From Croceivirga radicis (GTDB taxonomy: Bacteria; Bacteroidota; Bacteroidia; Flavobacteriales; Flavobacteriaceae): DNA of 64,000 bases. This document shows positions 44,154 to 53,951 of this stretch, one piece after another. Position 1 is the stretch's first letter, and every line of letters starts with the position of its first letter. The DNA lies in NCBI RefSeq assembly GCF_002072105.2, contig NZ_MTBC01000007.1, positions 124,001-188,000 of the forward strand, given 5' to 3'. The notes beneath the pieces were generated by a model, which worked only from the letters and a program-made list of their open reading frames with translations, made no database searches and was not told the origin of the DNA. The translations under genes and the position numbers were made by a program.

Positions 44154-45743
44154 CACCAAAAATTCCGAACAAAGTGGATTCAATTTTTCCTTTAAAATTG
44201 GAATTAACTCCGTACCATATTCTAAATACATTTCAGAAAAATTGAGTTGTCTTTCTTGCAAAGAATAATTAGGGAATAATTGGTTTTGTAGTTCGGTCAA
44301 GCGAATTATTTGATCCTTTAGTTTTCGTTTTTGAGCCTTTAATAAACGTTTTTCTAAATTATCCAGTCCTTTTTTTTGTTTCACTTCTTGTGCCTTCACC
44401 GCTCCTAGAAAAGAAGCATCGGTTTGTTTCGCCAACTCATAAAGGGCTTTAAACTGTGCTTCCAAGGTGTTTTTTTGTGGCGTAAAATCTATATCGATAT
44501 TAGATATCTTTCTTACTTTCTTATTGATTAATCTGCTTTGTTTTAAGAACAAATCTTCAATAGTAAGGTCCATTTGTTTTAATTTCTTTTCTTCTTTGCT
44601 AGTAATCATTAAAACTGAATTACGCAGCAACAAAACAGGAAATGGAACCTGCAAGGCTTTAAAATATTGTTTTAACTGAAGCCAGTAAGCCAACTCCCCT
44701 CCCCCACCAATATAACAGAGATTAGGCAAAATTACTTCTTGGTATAGTGGCCTAGCTATTACGTTGGGTGAAAAACGTTCTGGATGTACCTCCATTTCTT
44801 GCAATAGTGCTGCTTTGGTAAATTTTATATCCGAATCGTTCACGTAATAATCATCTCCTCTCTGTACAATCCTTTCCCGTAGATTGTCCTTGAGGTAGAA
44901 ATAATTTATCTCTCTAGGGTTTACTTGAATTTTATAGTCTTCACAAGCTTCGTTTAAGTTATTTATGGTCTCAGATACTATAGCGTGTGGTTTTTGATCA
45001 ATAATATCGGCCTTCATAAAAGGCACCAAAAGTTTTTTCAAATCAGCATCGTCCCCATCCACTATTACCAATCCATACTGCTTAAAAAGAGTGTTTACCA
45101 AATATCGGGTGGCATTTGTTAGATTATCCTGCTCCAAATAGGCCGTTTTAAACAGCTCTTTTAATTGTTGTGCACGCTCCAAAGAACCCATTTGGGCGTC
45201 TATCACCTCATATACATCAGATAATCCATCAGTTTGCAATCTACCTACAGCTCCCGAGGCTTGTCTGTTCCATTGTATTTTTTTGCCTTTAAAGTTGAAA
45301 AAGTTTATTTCGTCAAAATCATGATCTTCTGTCGCCATCCAATAAATTGGCACAAAATTATATTCTGGATTTTCCTTCTTTAAAGTTTCCGCCAGATTAA
45401 TGGTTGCTATTATTTTATAGAGAAAATACAGAGGCCCTGTAAATAGATTAAGTTGATGCCCGGTTACTATGGTAAACGTATTTGTATCTTTTAAACTTGC
45501 TACATGCTGTTTGGTAAGTTCCGAAGTAGAAAAACCCTGATATTGATTTTCTAGCGCCTTAACCAATATAGCCCTGTTCTCTAGTGGAAATGATTTTGCT
45601 TTTTCTTGTATCTGTTCCTTTAGATTTTCTAATCCCGGAAAACGACCGTAAAATGGTTTTAACTTTTGATTCTGTTCTAAATAATCTAGAATTAACCTAG
45701 AAAAATATCCGGTTTCTTTATAAGGAATACAATCTACATCCAT
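44142..45743 (-). CDS. bshC: Bacillithiol biosynthesis cysteine-adding enzyme BshC
   Basis: Last step of bacillithiol synthesis: adds Cys to glucosaminyl malate. From the ATG at 45743 it has 533 residues, the family norm; a TTG four codons upstream is less likely. Landmarks are CIPYKETGYFSRLILDYLE, VTGHQLNLFTGPLYFLYKI (GHQ nucleotide site), YWMATEDHDFDEI, and LPNLCYIGGGGELAYWLQLK near 360-380, plus a long coiled coil at about 440-500. It implies bacillithiol as the low-molecular-weight thiol; bshA and bshB are not in the window. Confidence 0.94.
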   Translation of the reverse strand: MDVDCIPYKETGYFSRLILDYLEQNQKLKPFYGRFPGLENLKEQIQEKAKSFPLENRAILVKALENQYQGFSTSELTKQHVASLKDTNTFTIVTGHQLNLFTGPLYFLYKIIATINLAETLKKENPEYNFVPIYWMATEDHDFDEINFFNFKGKKIQWNRQASGAVGRLQTDGLSDVYEVIDAQMGSLERAQQLKELFKTAYLEQDNLTNATRYLVNTLFKQYGLVIVDGDDADLKKLLVPFMKADIIDQKPHAIVSETINNLNEACEDYKIQVNPREINYFYLKDNLRERIVQRGDDYYVNDSDIKFTKAALLQEMEVHPERFSPNVIARPLYQEVILPNLCYIGGGGELAYWLQLKQYFKALQVPFPVLLLRNSVLMITSKEEKKLKQMDLTIEDLFLKQSRLINKKVRKISNIDIDFTPQKNTLEAQFKALYELAKQTDASFLGAVKAQEVKQKKGLDNLEKRLLKAQKRKLKDQIIRLTELQNQLFPNYSLQERQLNFSEMYLEYGTELIPILKEKLNPLCSEFLVLRD

Positions 45744-45811
45744 GAAAAAGCGCAAAAAATTGGGTTAAAGATAAGTTTCTTAAAAATTAGGCATCCTAAA
45801 AATTTCGTTAA

Positions 45812-45842
45812 TTGCCGAAACTAAAAATTTGTTCTAGATTTG
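45812..45842 (+). promoter_or_regulatory. Promoter of second M14 peptidase gene
   Basis: TTG at 45812-45814, 20-base spacer, TAGATTTG at 45835-45842. The predicted start near 45849 excludes the in-frame TTG at 45840 and supports the ATG at 45870. Confidence 0.7.
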
Positions 45843-45869
45843 AGACATACCAAAAAACCATACAACCCA

Positions 45870-48314
45870 ATGAGGCTATCTTTACTACTTTGTTTCTCTT
45901 TATTTCTAAGCATTTTAAAAGCTCAAAATATTAAAACTCCCTCAGAATTTCTTGGGTACGACTTGGGCTCCCAATTTAGCAGGCATCATGAAGTAGTAGC
46001 TTATTACGAATATTTAGCAGAAACTGCTCCTAACAGGGTTAAATTGGTACGCTATGGCAAAACCAACGAAAGAAGACCGTTAATTTTGGCCTACGTTTCG
46101 TCTAAAGAAAACATCAGCAATTTAGACGATATACAAACCGAACACTTAAAAAGTATAAATAATAAGGGTACAAATGATAAGGCTATTGTTTGGTTAAGTT
46201 ATAATGTGCATGGTAATGAAAGTGTAAGTACTGAAGCATCCATGAAAACTATCTATTCCTTATTAACCGAAAAACAAGCTTATCTGGAAAATACCGTAGT
46301 TATAATTGACCCTTGTATTAACCCAGATGGAAGAGATCGCTATGTAAATTGGTACAACCAAAATAAAAACACACCTAACCAAGTAGATCCCAATAGTGTA
46401 GAGCACCATGAAGGCTGGCTATCTGGCAGAAGCAATCATTATATGTTCGATTTAAATAGGGATTGGGCTTGGTTAACACAGATTGAAAGCCAACAACGCT
46501 TAAAACAATTCAATAAATGGATGCCACACGTGCATGTAGATTTTCATGAACAAGGAGTTAACAACCCATATTATTTTGCACCTGCCGCAGAACCGTACCA
46601 TGAGGTGATAACTGACTTTCAACGTCAGTTCCAAGAAACTATTGGAAAAAACCATGCTAAATATTTTGATGCAAACGGTTGGTTCTATTTTACCAAAGAG
46701 GTTTTTGACCTGTTATATCCTAGTTATGGTGATACCTACCCTATGTATAATGGTGCTATTGGCATGACCTACGAGCAAGGTGGCAGTGGTAGGGCAGGAT
46801 TAGGTATTATTACCAATAATGGAGATACCTTAACCTTAAAGGATAGAATAGACCATCATTTTACTACGGGTTTATCTACCGTTGAAGTGGCTTCTAACAA
46901 CTCCGTTAAACTAAACCAAGAATTCAAAAAATTCTACCAAAACAAAAATTACAAGTATAAGAGCTATGTGCTTAAAGGAGACACGGATAAATTAGATGCA
47001 CTCACCAAATTATTAGACCAACACGAAATTACCTATGGTTTTACCAAAAATAGTACGGTTAAAGGCTATAATTATACCAATGGCACTTTTGGAAGTATGA
47101 GTACGGACCAAAATACCTTGGTGGTTTCTACCGATCAACCCAAGGGCACAATGGTTAAAGTTCTATTTGAACCAAATGCTAAATTGAGTGATTCCTTAAC
47201 TTATGATATCACTGCTTGGTCGCTACCTTATGCTTACGGCTTAGATGCCATTGCAACAACTAGTTTGGTAAATACCCAGAATAGTACCCTTAATACAGAA
47301 ACAAAACTATTCGAGCCCAATTCATACGCTTACGTTACCGACTGGAACAGCTTAAGAGATGCTAAGTTCTTAGCCAGCTTATTACAAAAGAAAGTAAAGG
47401 TTAGAAAAGCTACTACCCCATTTACTATTAACAATCAGTCTTTTGAACGCGGTAGTTTAATTATTACACGTTCCGATAACGAAAATGTTAAAAATTTTGA
47501 ACAAACACTAATAGCGACAGCCAAAGAAACCGACAAAATTTTACACCCGGTTAGTACCGGATTTGTGGACAAGGGTAAAGACTTTGGTTCTAGTTATGTA
47601 GACATGATAAAAGCACCTAGAGTTGCCGTACTAAGTGGTGAGCCTACAAGAACCTTGCAATTTGGCGAAATATGGCACTTTTTTGAACAGCAACTAAATT
47701 ACCCAATTACCATTTTAGAAAGTTCATACGCCAAAAGAGTAGATTTAGATACTTATGATGTTTTAATATTACCAGATGGTAATTATGGCCGATTTTTAGA
47801 CGAAGAAACCCTTAAAGATTTAAAAGAATGGGTTAGGTCTGGCGGTAACCTTATAGCCATGAGTGGTGCTATTGATCAATTAGCCAGTAAAGGTGGTTTT
47901 GGCATAAAAAAGAAAAAAAATGAATCTGAGGAGAAAGAAAAGCCCCTAGCACATAAAGATTTACAGCGCGAATCCATGAAAAAGGCCATTACTGGCGCCA
48001 TTTTTAAAACCAAAGTAGATAACAGCCATCCCTTGGCCTTTGGTTATACAGATACCTACTTTACTTTAAAACTGGGGGCCAAAGCTTTTGACTATCTAAA
48101 AACAGGCAATGCCGTATACTTAGAAAATAATACCACACCTGTTTCTGGTTTTGCCGGCAGTACGGCTCAAAAGCAATTAGGTAATACATTAGTTTTTGGG
48201 GCAGAAAAAATGGGGCGTGGACAAGTTATTTATCTAGTAGACAATCCTTTATTTAGAGGTTTTTGGGAAAATGGAAAATTGTTCTTTGCCAATGCTTTGT
48301 TTATGGTAGATTAA
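45870..48314 (+). CDS. Secreted M14-family zinc carboxypeptidase (second copy)
   Basis: An 814-residue paralogue of the peptidase at 15465, with signal peptide 1-18 (SILKAQ). Zinc ligands are H114 and E117 in NVHGNESVSTEA, and His in VDFHEQGVNNPYYF; NPDGRDR, the LNRDWAWL segment and MTYEQGGSGR match the first copy. The C-terminal half again has GEIWHFFEQQ, DVLILPDGNYGRF and VIYLVDNPLFRG. A short KKKKNESEEKEKPLAHKD insertion is unique to this copy. It has its own promoter, and its stop shares one base with the VOC gene start. Confidence 0.92.
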   Translation: MRLSLLLCFSLFLSILKAQNIKTPSEFLGYDLGSQFSRHHEVVAYYEYLAETAPNRVKLVRYGKTNERRPLILAYVSSKENISNLDDIQTEHLKSINNKGTNDKAIVWLSYNVHGNESVSTEASMKTIYSLLTEKQAYLENTVVIIDPCINPDGRDRYVNWYNQNKNTPNQVDPNSVEHHEGWLSGRSNHYMFDLNRDWAWLTQIESQQRLKQFNKWMPHVHVDFHEQGVNNPYYFAPAAEPYHEVITDFQRQFQETIGKNHAKYFDANGWFYFTKEVFDLLYPSYGDTYPMYNGAIGMTYEQGGSGRAGLGIITNNGDTLTLKDRIDHHFTTGLSTVEVASNNSVKLNQEFKKFYQNKNYKYKSYVLKGDTDKLDALTKLLDQHEITYGFTKNSTVKGYNYTNGTFGSMSTDQNTLVVSTDQPKGTMVKVLFEPNAKLSDSLTYDITAWSLPYAYGLDAIATTSLVNTQNSTLNTETKLFEPNSYAYVTDWNSLRDAKFLASLLQKKVKVRKATTPFTINNQSFERGSLIITRSDNENVKNFEQTLIATAKETDKILHPVSTGFVDKGKDFGSSYVDMIKAPRVAVLSGEPTRTLQFGEIWHFFEQQLNYPITILESSYAKRVDLDTYDVLILPDGNYGRFLDEETLKDLKEWVRSGGNLIAMSGAIDQLASKGGFGIKKKKNESEEKEKPLAHKDLQRESMKKAITGAIFKTKVDNSHPLAFGYTDTYFTLKLGAKAFDYLKTGNAVYLENNTTPVSGFAGSTAQKQLGNTLVFGAEKMGRGQVIYLVDNPLFRGFWENGKLFFANALFMVD

Positions 48315-48697
48315 TGCTAAAGGGTATACATCATATAGCAATAATTTGTTCGGATTATAAAAAATCGAAACACTTCTATACTAACGTGTTGGGGTTTACC
48401 ATAATCAAAGAAACCTTTAGAGAAGAACGCAACTCCTATAAACTAGACCTAGCCTTAAACGGTAGTTACTGTATAGAATTATTCTCGTTTCCTAATCCAC
48501 CTTAAAGGCCATCTAGACCAGAAGCACAAGGGTTAAGACACTTGGCTTTTAGCGTTTCTAATTTGGAAGCGTGTATTTTAAGATTAAAAGAATTAAACGT
48601 AAGCACAGAACCTATACGAGTAGATGAAGTAACACAAAAGCGTTTTACATTTTTTGAAGACCCAGATCATTTACCCTTAGAACTTTATGAACTATAA
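48314..48697 (+). pseudogene. VOC-family glyoxalase-like gene with one in-frame stop
   Basis: From the ATG at 48314 the frame encodes GIHHIAIICSDYKKSKHFYTNVLGF and IELFSFPNPP, then TAA (48503-48505, codon 64), and continues in the same frame with RPSRPEAQGLRHLAFSVSNLE through FFEDPDHLPLELYEL to TAA at 48695-48697. Both halves fit one VOC domain of 127 residues, where family members have Lys at the stop position, so one base change AAA to TAA explains it. It may be a recent pseudogene, a sequencing error, or less likely recoded. Coupled to the M14 gene by TAATG. Confidence 0.88.
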
Positions 48698-48772
48698 TTA
48701 TGGATAAGACAGAATTAAACATATAACCGTCTAAGCAAATTTATTCGTAATTTTAAAGTAAAAGTCGATGGT

Positions 48773-50038
48773 ATGAAAAGGTTTAAATTTGTATTTATCT
48801 TAGCTAACTTGGTGCTTATTAGCACTTCAATATTTGCACAAAAAGAGTCGTTCAGGGAATATGGGGGTGTTGTTTTAGAAGAAGGCTCTAACAAACCGCT
48901 AGCTCTTGCTACTTTGAGTGTAGAAAACACCAATACCAGTACAATTACCAATACAGATGGTGAGTTTAGTCTTAAAGTACCACTTACTACTAAAAATGCG
49001 CAAGTTGTAGTTTCTTTTTTGGGGTACGAGACCAAAACAGTGCCTTTAACCAGCTTAAAAAATAAGGAGAACAAGATATATTTAACCGTTGCCGTAACCC
49101 AATTGGCTCCAGTAGATATAAACGCACCAAAAAATGTAGAAAGATTGGTATGGGAGGTTTTTAGTAAAAAAGGTGAAAAGTATTTTGATAAGCCAACCAT
49201 AATGACGGCATTTTACCGTGAAACCATAAAAAAAAGACGTAAGAATGTATCGCTTTCAGAAGCTGTGGTCACCATCTATAAAAGTCCTTATGAGGCGGAT
49301 CGCAAAGACGCCATGAAAATTTACAAAGCTCGAAAAAGCACAGATTATAGCAAATTAGATACTGTAGCCTTAAAATTACAGGGCGGACCATTTAATACAC
49401 TGTACGTAGATTTAATACGTTACCCACAATACGTATTTTCAGAAAATGCCATGAACGAGTACGATTTTAAATTCAATGGCACCACCTATATTGATAATAA
49501 GCTTATTTATATTGTAGATTTTAACCAATTAGCTACAATTACTTCTCCCTTATATAAAGGTAAATTGTTTATAGATGCTACCAATAAAACCTTGACCAGC
49601 GCTATTTATCAGCTAAATATTACCGATAGAAATTTAGCCGCTAAATTATTTGTACGCAGAAAACCTGCCAATGTAGATGTTTGGCCAACAGAAGTTGCTT
49701 ATCGTGTAGATTACAGGGAACAAAATGGCAAATGGTATTTTGGTTATAGTAACATTCTTATGGAATTTAAGGTAGATTGGAAAGGAAAACTATTTAACTC
49801 TGTTTACAGTATGGCCGCAGAAATGGCAATAACCGATTGGGAAAACAATACCGATGGGGCTAATCTAAAAAACAGAGAAAAATTAAAAAGCTCTATTATA
49901 CTTGCAGATGAGGCAGATGGTTTTTCAGACCCAGATTTTTGGGGTGCATATAACATAATTGAGCCAGAGAAATCTATTGAGAACGCCATTAAAAAAATCC
50001 AAAGACAATTAAAACGTGAAGAACGCAAAGGCGCTTAA
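48773..50038 (+). CDS. Exported carboxypeptidase-like regulatory domain protein
   Basis: A 421-residue exported protein (signal about 1-22, STSIFAQ). Residues about 28-105 form a CarboxypepD_reg-like beta sandwich (YGGVVLEEGSNKPLALATL, TNTDGEFSLKVP, SFLGYETKTV). The remaining 300 residues are soluble with no domain I can name firmly; they include MTAFYRETIKKRRKNVSLSEAV and YRVDYREQNGKWYFGYS, seen in Bacteroidota surface proteins. There is no beta-barrel. It lies five bases before the S66 peptidase, likely in one operon. Confidence 0.78.
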   Translation: MKRFKFVFILANLVLISTSIFAQKESFREYGGVVLEEGSNKPLALATLSVENTNTSTITNTDGEFSLKVPLTTKNAQVVVSFLGYETKTVPLTSLKNKENKIYLTVAVTQLAPVDINAPKNVERLVWEVFSKKGEKYFDKPTIMTAFYRETIKKRRKNVSLSEAVVTIYKSPYEADRKDAMKIYKARKSTDYSKLDTVALKLQGGPFNTLYVDLIRYPQYVFSENAMNEYDFKFNGTTYIDNKLIYIVDFNQLATITSPLYKGKLFIDATNKTLTSAIYQLNITDRNLAAKLFVRRKPANVDVWPTEVAYRVDYREQNGKWYFGYSNILMEFKVDWKGKLFNSVYSMAAEMAITDWENNTDGANLKNREKLKSSIILADEADGFSDPDFWGAYNIIEPEKSIENAIKKIQRQLKREERKGA

Positions 50039-50043
50039 ACTAA

Positions 50044-51087
50044 ATGAAAAATAGAAGGGTCTTTTTAAAACAAACCGCAATAGCAGCGGCAGCTACAATT
50101 CTACCAAATACGGGATTTTCACAGAATACGGAAATTAAAACCCTGAAAGCAAAACGACTAAAAAAAGGAGACACAATAGGTATAATTGCTCCGGGGTATG
50201 GGTTGTCAAAAGATACACTAGAAAGCGTTTTTAAGACAGTAAGGAGTATGGGTTTTGTTCCTTATTACACCAATCGGCTTTACAAAAATCACGGATATTT
50301 TAGTAATACTGATAAAGAACGAGCCGCAGACCTCAACGAAATGTTTGCCAACCCAAAAGTTGACGGTATACTATGTGCAAGAGGCGGTTATGGATGCACC
50401 CGAATATTGCAATTCATGGATTTTGACGCTATAAAGAACAACCCAAAAGTTTTTATTGGCTTTAGTGATGTTACCGCTTTATTAAATCCTATCTATCAAC
50501 AAACTGGCTTAGTAGGCTTTCATGGTCCTGTGGGCACCACCTTAAATAACACCTTTAGCCAAAAATGGCTAAAGAAATTGGTTATGAAAAACAAGACCCC
50601 CTTTAAACTGAGAAATACCACATCCAAATTAGCGAAAGAAAACATAAATCCTGAATTTGAACAATATTGCATCTATCCTGGAAAAGCAGGTGGGGTTTTA
50701 GTTGGCGGTAGTCTTACATTAATTACTGCGCTCTTAGGTACACCGTATGAAATTGATTTTACCAACAAACTAATCTTTATAGAAGAGATAGAAGAAGCAC
50801 CATACCGCATAGATCGTATGCTAACACAACTGTTGGGCAGTACTACTTTTTCTAATGCAGCCGGAATTATTTTAGGAATTTTTAAAGGTTGTGACAGGCC
50901 AAAGGACAAGACCAATTTTACGCTAAAAGAAGTGTTGATAGACAGATTAAGCCCATTAAAAATCCCTGTAGCTTATGGTTTTAGTTTTGGACACATTTCT
51001 CAAAATCTAACCATTCCTACAGGGATTAAGGCTTCTTTTAATGCCGAAAAAATTTCTCTTGCATTACAAGAGAATACGGTTATATAA
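50044..51087 (+). CDS. LD-carboxypeptidase (S66 family) with twin-arginine signal
   Basis: A 347-residue S66 serine peptidase that would trim the terminal D-Ala of muropeptide tetrapeptides, or act like MccF. The nucleophile is S141 in IGFSDVTALL; the Glu is in FIEEIEEAPYRIDRML and the His in SFGHISQNLTIP. The N-terminus NRRVFLKQTAIAAAATILP fits the Tat pattern RRxFLK plus a weak hydrophobic stretch, unlike most family members, which are cytoplasmic. It converges on rocD with two bases between stops. Confidence 0.88.
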   Translation: MKNRRVFLKQTAIAAAATILPNTGFSQNTEIKTLKAKRLKKGDTIGIIAPGYGLSKDTLESVFKTVRSMGFVPYYTNRLYKNHGYFSNTDKERAADLNEMFANPKVDGILCARGGYGCTRILQFMDFDAIKNNPKVFIGFSDVTALLNPIYQQTGLVGFHGPVGTTLNNTFSQKWLKKLVMKNKTPFKLRNTTSKLAKENINPEFEQYCIYPGKAGGVLVGGSLTLITALLGTPYEIDFTNKLIFIEEIEEAPYRIDRMLTQLLGSTTFSNAAGIILGIFKGCDRPKDKTNFTLKEVLIDRLSPLKIPVAYGFSFGHISQNLTIPTGIKASFNAEKISLALQENTVI

Positions 51088-51089
51088 AT

Positions 51090-52367
51090 TTATTTTTTAA
51101 AAGCTTTAAGTGTACTTTCTATAATAGAAACGCAATCCATAAGCTGTTCTTTGGTCATAACCAATGGCGGTGCAAAACGTATAATGTTGCCGTGTGTTGG
51201 CTTTGCTAGAAGTCCATTTTCTTTTAATGCCATACATATATCCCAGGCTGTGCTACTTTCTTCGGTATCGTTAATAACAATTGCATTGAGCAACCCTTTA
51301 CCCCGTACCTTAAGTACTAAATCTGTTTCTGCTATAATTCTTTCCATTTCAGAGCGGAACAGTTCCCCAAGCTCAGCCGCATTTTCCGCAAGCCGCTCAT
51401 CCCTTACCACTTCTAACGCAGCGGTTGCTACGGCGCAGGCCAGAGGATTGCCTCCAAATGTTGAACCATGGTTGCCTGGGCGTATTACTTCCATTATCTC
51501 ATCATTAGCCAAAACAGCAGATACAGGAAAAACACCACCAGAAATGGCCTTACCCAAAATCAATACATCTGGTTTAACTTCTGGTTCCCCAGAACAATTG
51601 CGGTCGGCGCAGTTACAATTACCACAAGTAGCTAGTAATTTTCCAGTTCTAGCTATACCCGTTTGTACTTCATCTGCAATAAAAAGTACATTCTTTTCCT
51701 TGCACAATGCCCTAGCTGCTTTAATATAGCCTTCATCCGGAACAAAAACTCCCGCTTCTCCCTGTATTGGTTCAGCAATAAATGCAGCTACATGTTCATC
51801 TTGCAATGCTTCGGATAATGCAGCTATGTCATTATAAGGTATAGATACAATTCCTGGAGTAAATGGTCCAAAATTTTCGGTGGCCACTGGGTCGTTAGAG
51901 GCTGAAATTATGGTAATGGTACGCCCATGAAAATTGTTTTCACAAACAATTATTTTTGCTTGGTTAGCAGGTATTCCTTTTTTCTCATAACCCCACTTGC
52001 GTGCTATTTTCAAAGCCGTCTCCACTGCTTCGGCACCCGTATTCATAGGTAATAATTTATCATACCCAAAATACGCCGTGGCAAATTTTTCAAATTTACC
52101 CAGTTGGTCATTATAAAATGCCCTTGATGTTAAAGTAAGGTTTTGGGCCTGATCCGTAAGTGCTTTAATTATTTTAGGATGGCAATGCCCTTGGTTTACG
52201 GCAGAATAGGCAGAAAGAAAATCATAATATTTCTTACCTTCTACATCCCACACAAAAACACCTTCTCCTTTGGTTAAAACCACCGGTAGCGGATGGTAGT
52301 TGTGTGCACCATACTTGTTTTCTAAATCAATTGCTTGCTGTGAAGTTAAATCTTGTAAAACAGCCAT
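51090..52367 (-). CDS. rocD: Ornithine-oxo-acid transaminase with Cys-rich insertion
   Basis: PLP enzyme converting ornithine and 2-oxoglutarate to glutamate semialdehyde. The 425 residues show [17 protein letters not shown]-type opening ([14 protein letters not shown]), [32 protein letters not shown], the [11 protein letters not shown] block and the PLP lysine K273 in LGKAISGG. Between TGKLLA and EVKPDVLIL is an insertion with C248, C251, C253 and C258 (CxxCxCxxxxC) absent from most ornithine aminotransferases. I recall similar insertions in other flavobacteria. Metal binding is inference. Confidence 0.95.
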   Translation of the reverse strand: MAVLQDLTSQQAIDLENKYGAHNYHPLPVVLTKGEGVFVWDVEGKKYYDFLSAYSAVNQGHCHPKIIKALTDQAQNLTLTSRAFYNDQLGKFEKFATAYFGYDKLLPMNTGAEAVETALKIARKWGYEKKGIPANQAKIIVCENNFHGRTITIISASNDPVATENFGPFTPGIVSIPYNDIAALSEALQDEHVAAFIAEPIQGEAGVFVPDEGYIKAARALCKEKNVLFIADEVQTGIARTGKLLATCGNCNCADRNCSGEPEVKPDVLILGKAISGGVFPVSAVLANDEIMEVIRPGNHGSTFGGNPLACAVATAALEVVRDERLAENAAELGELFRSEMERIIAETDLVLKVRGKGLLNAIVINDTEESSTAWDICMALKENGLLAKPTHGNIIRFAPPLVMTKEQLMDCVSIIESTLKAFKK

Positions 52368-52522
52368 TTTAATACGTTTTTATTATTGTTAAAACAACCA
52401 TTCCTTCTGTACCTTTATTTTTCTGGAATATACCAGAAAAGCAGCGTGGGAGAGAAATCACCCCTGTTTTGCCAAAGTTAATAAAACTTAAATGGCCTAT
52501 CCTAATAAGCCCGTTAAAGATG

Positions 52523-52530
52523 TATTTTTG
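52523..52530 (+). promoter_or_regulatory. -7 box just before rlmD
   Basis: TATTTTTG ending four bases before the ATG at 52535, within an upstream reading frame that would otherwise extend to 52469. No TTG at the usual -33 distance. Confidence 0.45.
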
Positions 52531-52534
52531 CGGC

Positions 52535-53944
52535 ATGAGAAGAAAAAGTCGTAATAAGCTGTTTGAAAAGGTCAACGTAGTAGACGCTGGGGCAAAAGGC
52601 AAATCTGTAGCCAAATCGCCAGATGGCCGTGTTATCTTTTTATCCAATGCCGTACCTGGAGATATTGTGGATGTACAAACTTTTAAAAAACGTAAAAATT
52701 TCTTTGAAGGAACTGCGGTTCATTTTCATGAACTATCAGATAAACGTACCACTCCAGAATGCGAACATTTTGGTACCTGTGGCGGCTGTAAATGGCAACA
52801 TATGGGTTACGAGCATCAACTGTATTACAAGCAAAAAGAGGTTGAGCAGAATTTAATGCGTATTGGTCAATTAGAGTTACCAGAAATCTCACCTATTCTA
52901 GGTTCTAAAAAGCACTATTTCTATCGAAATAAAATGGAATTTTCTTTTTCTGATTCTAGATGGCTTTCTTTAGATGAAATTAAATCTGATAAAGAGATAG
53001 AAAATAGAAACGCACTTGGCTTTCACATACCCGGTATGTGGGATAAAATATTGGACATCAATAAATGTTACTTACAACCAGACCCAAGTAATGCCATACG
53101 TTTAGAAGCCAAAAAATTTGCACAAGAACATGATTTGGAATTCTTTAATCCTAGAAACCAAACCGGATTATTACGCACTTTAATGATTAGAACCAGTACA
53201 CTTGGTGAAGTCATGGTAGTAATTCAGTTTTTCAAGGATGAGAAAGAGAAAATTACAATGGTATTAGACCATTTAGAGGCAACTTTCCCAGAGATAACCA
53301 GCTTGCAGTATGTAGTAAATAGCAAACAAAACGACACCATTTACGACCAAGAAATTATTTGTTACAAAGGAAGAGATTACATTTTTGAAGAAATGGAAGG
53401 TTTGCGTTTTAAAATAAACGCTAAATCGTTTTATCAAACAAACCCAGAACAAGCCTACGAACTGTATAAAGTAACCCGTGATTTTGCCAACCTAACCGGA
53501 AACGAGTTGGTTTATGATTTGTACACGGGAACGGGAACCATTGCACAGTTTGTTGCTAAAAAGGCCAAAAAAGTTATTGGTATAGAATCAGTACCCGAAG
53601 CAATTATAGATGCAAAAGCCAATGCAGAGGCAAACAACATAAACAACGCGGAATTTTTTGTTGGTGATATGAAAAATGTCTTTGATGGCGATTTTATTAA
53701 CGAACATGGTGTGCCAGATGTAATTATCACCGATCCACCTAGAGATGGTATGCACAAAAAAGTTGTTGAACAATTGTTAAACGTTGCCCCAGAAAAAATT
53801 GTTTACGTAAGTTGCAACAGTGCCACACAGGCAAGGGATCTGGCGTTAATGGATCATCAATACAAGGTAGTTAAAGTACAGCCTGTAGACATGTTTCCAC
53901 AGACCCACCATGTAGAAAATGTGGTACTTTTACAAAAAAGATAA
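52535..53944 (+). CDS. 23S rRNA (uracil-C5)-methyltransferase RlmD-like
   Basis: TrmA/RlmD/RlmCD-family enzyme making m5U in 23S rRNA. From ATG 52535 it has 469 residues: a TRAM domain (about 8-66, VVDAGAKGKSVAKSPDGRVIF), [4Fe-4S] cysteines C76, C82, C85 (ECEHFGTCGGCKW) with the fourth in DINKCYLQ, the SAM block YDLYTGTGTIAQFVA, ITDPPRDGM and the catalytic Cys in VYVSCNSATQARDL. The frame is open to 52469, but that part crosses a -7 box. The DUF6452 gene follows after seven bases. Which uracil is modified cannot be told. Confidence 0.93.
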   Translation: MRRKSRNKLFEKVNVVDAGAKGKSVAKSPDGRVIFLSNAVPGDIVDVQTFKKRKNFFEGTAVHFHELSDKRTTPECEHFGTCGGCKWQHMGYEHQLYYKQKEVEQNLMRIGQLELPEISPILGSKKHYFYRNKMEFSFSDSRWLSLDEIKSDKEIENRNALGFHIPGMWDKILDINKCYLQPDPSNAIRLEAKKFAQEHDLEFFNPRNQTGLLRTLMIRTSTLGEVMVVIQFFKDEKEKITMVLDHLEATFPEITSLQYVVNSKQNDTIYDQEIICYKGRDYIFEEMEGLRFKINAKSFYQTNPEQAYELYKVTRDFANLTGNELVYDLYTGTGTIAQFVAKKAKKVIGIESVPEAIIDAKANAEANNINNAEFFVGDMKNVFDGDFINEHGVPDVIITDPPRDGMHKKVVEQLLNVAPEKIVYVSCNSATQARDLALMDHQYKVVKVQPVDMFPQTHHVENVVLLQKR

Positions 53945-53951
53945 TACATAC

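Noticed and set aside
52369-52647. Minus-strand frame of 92 codons upstream of rocD
   Set aside because: It covers the rlmD promoter and 5' end and has no recognisable protein features.
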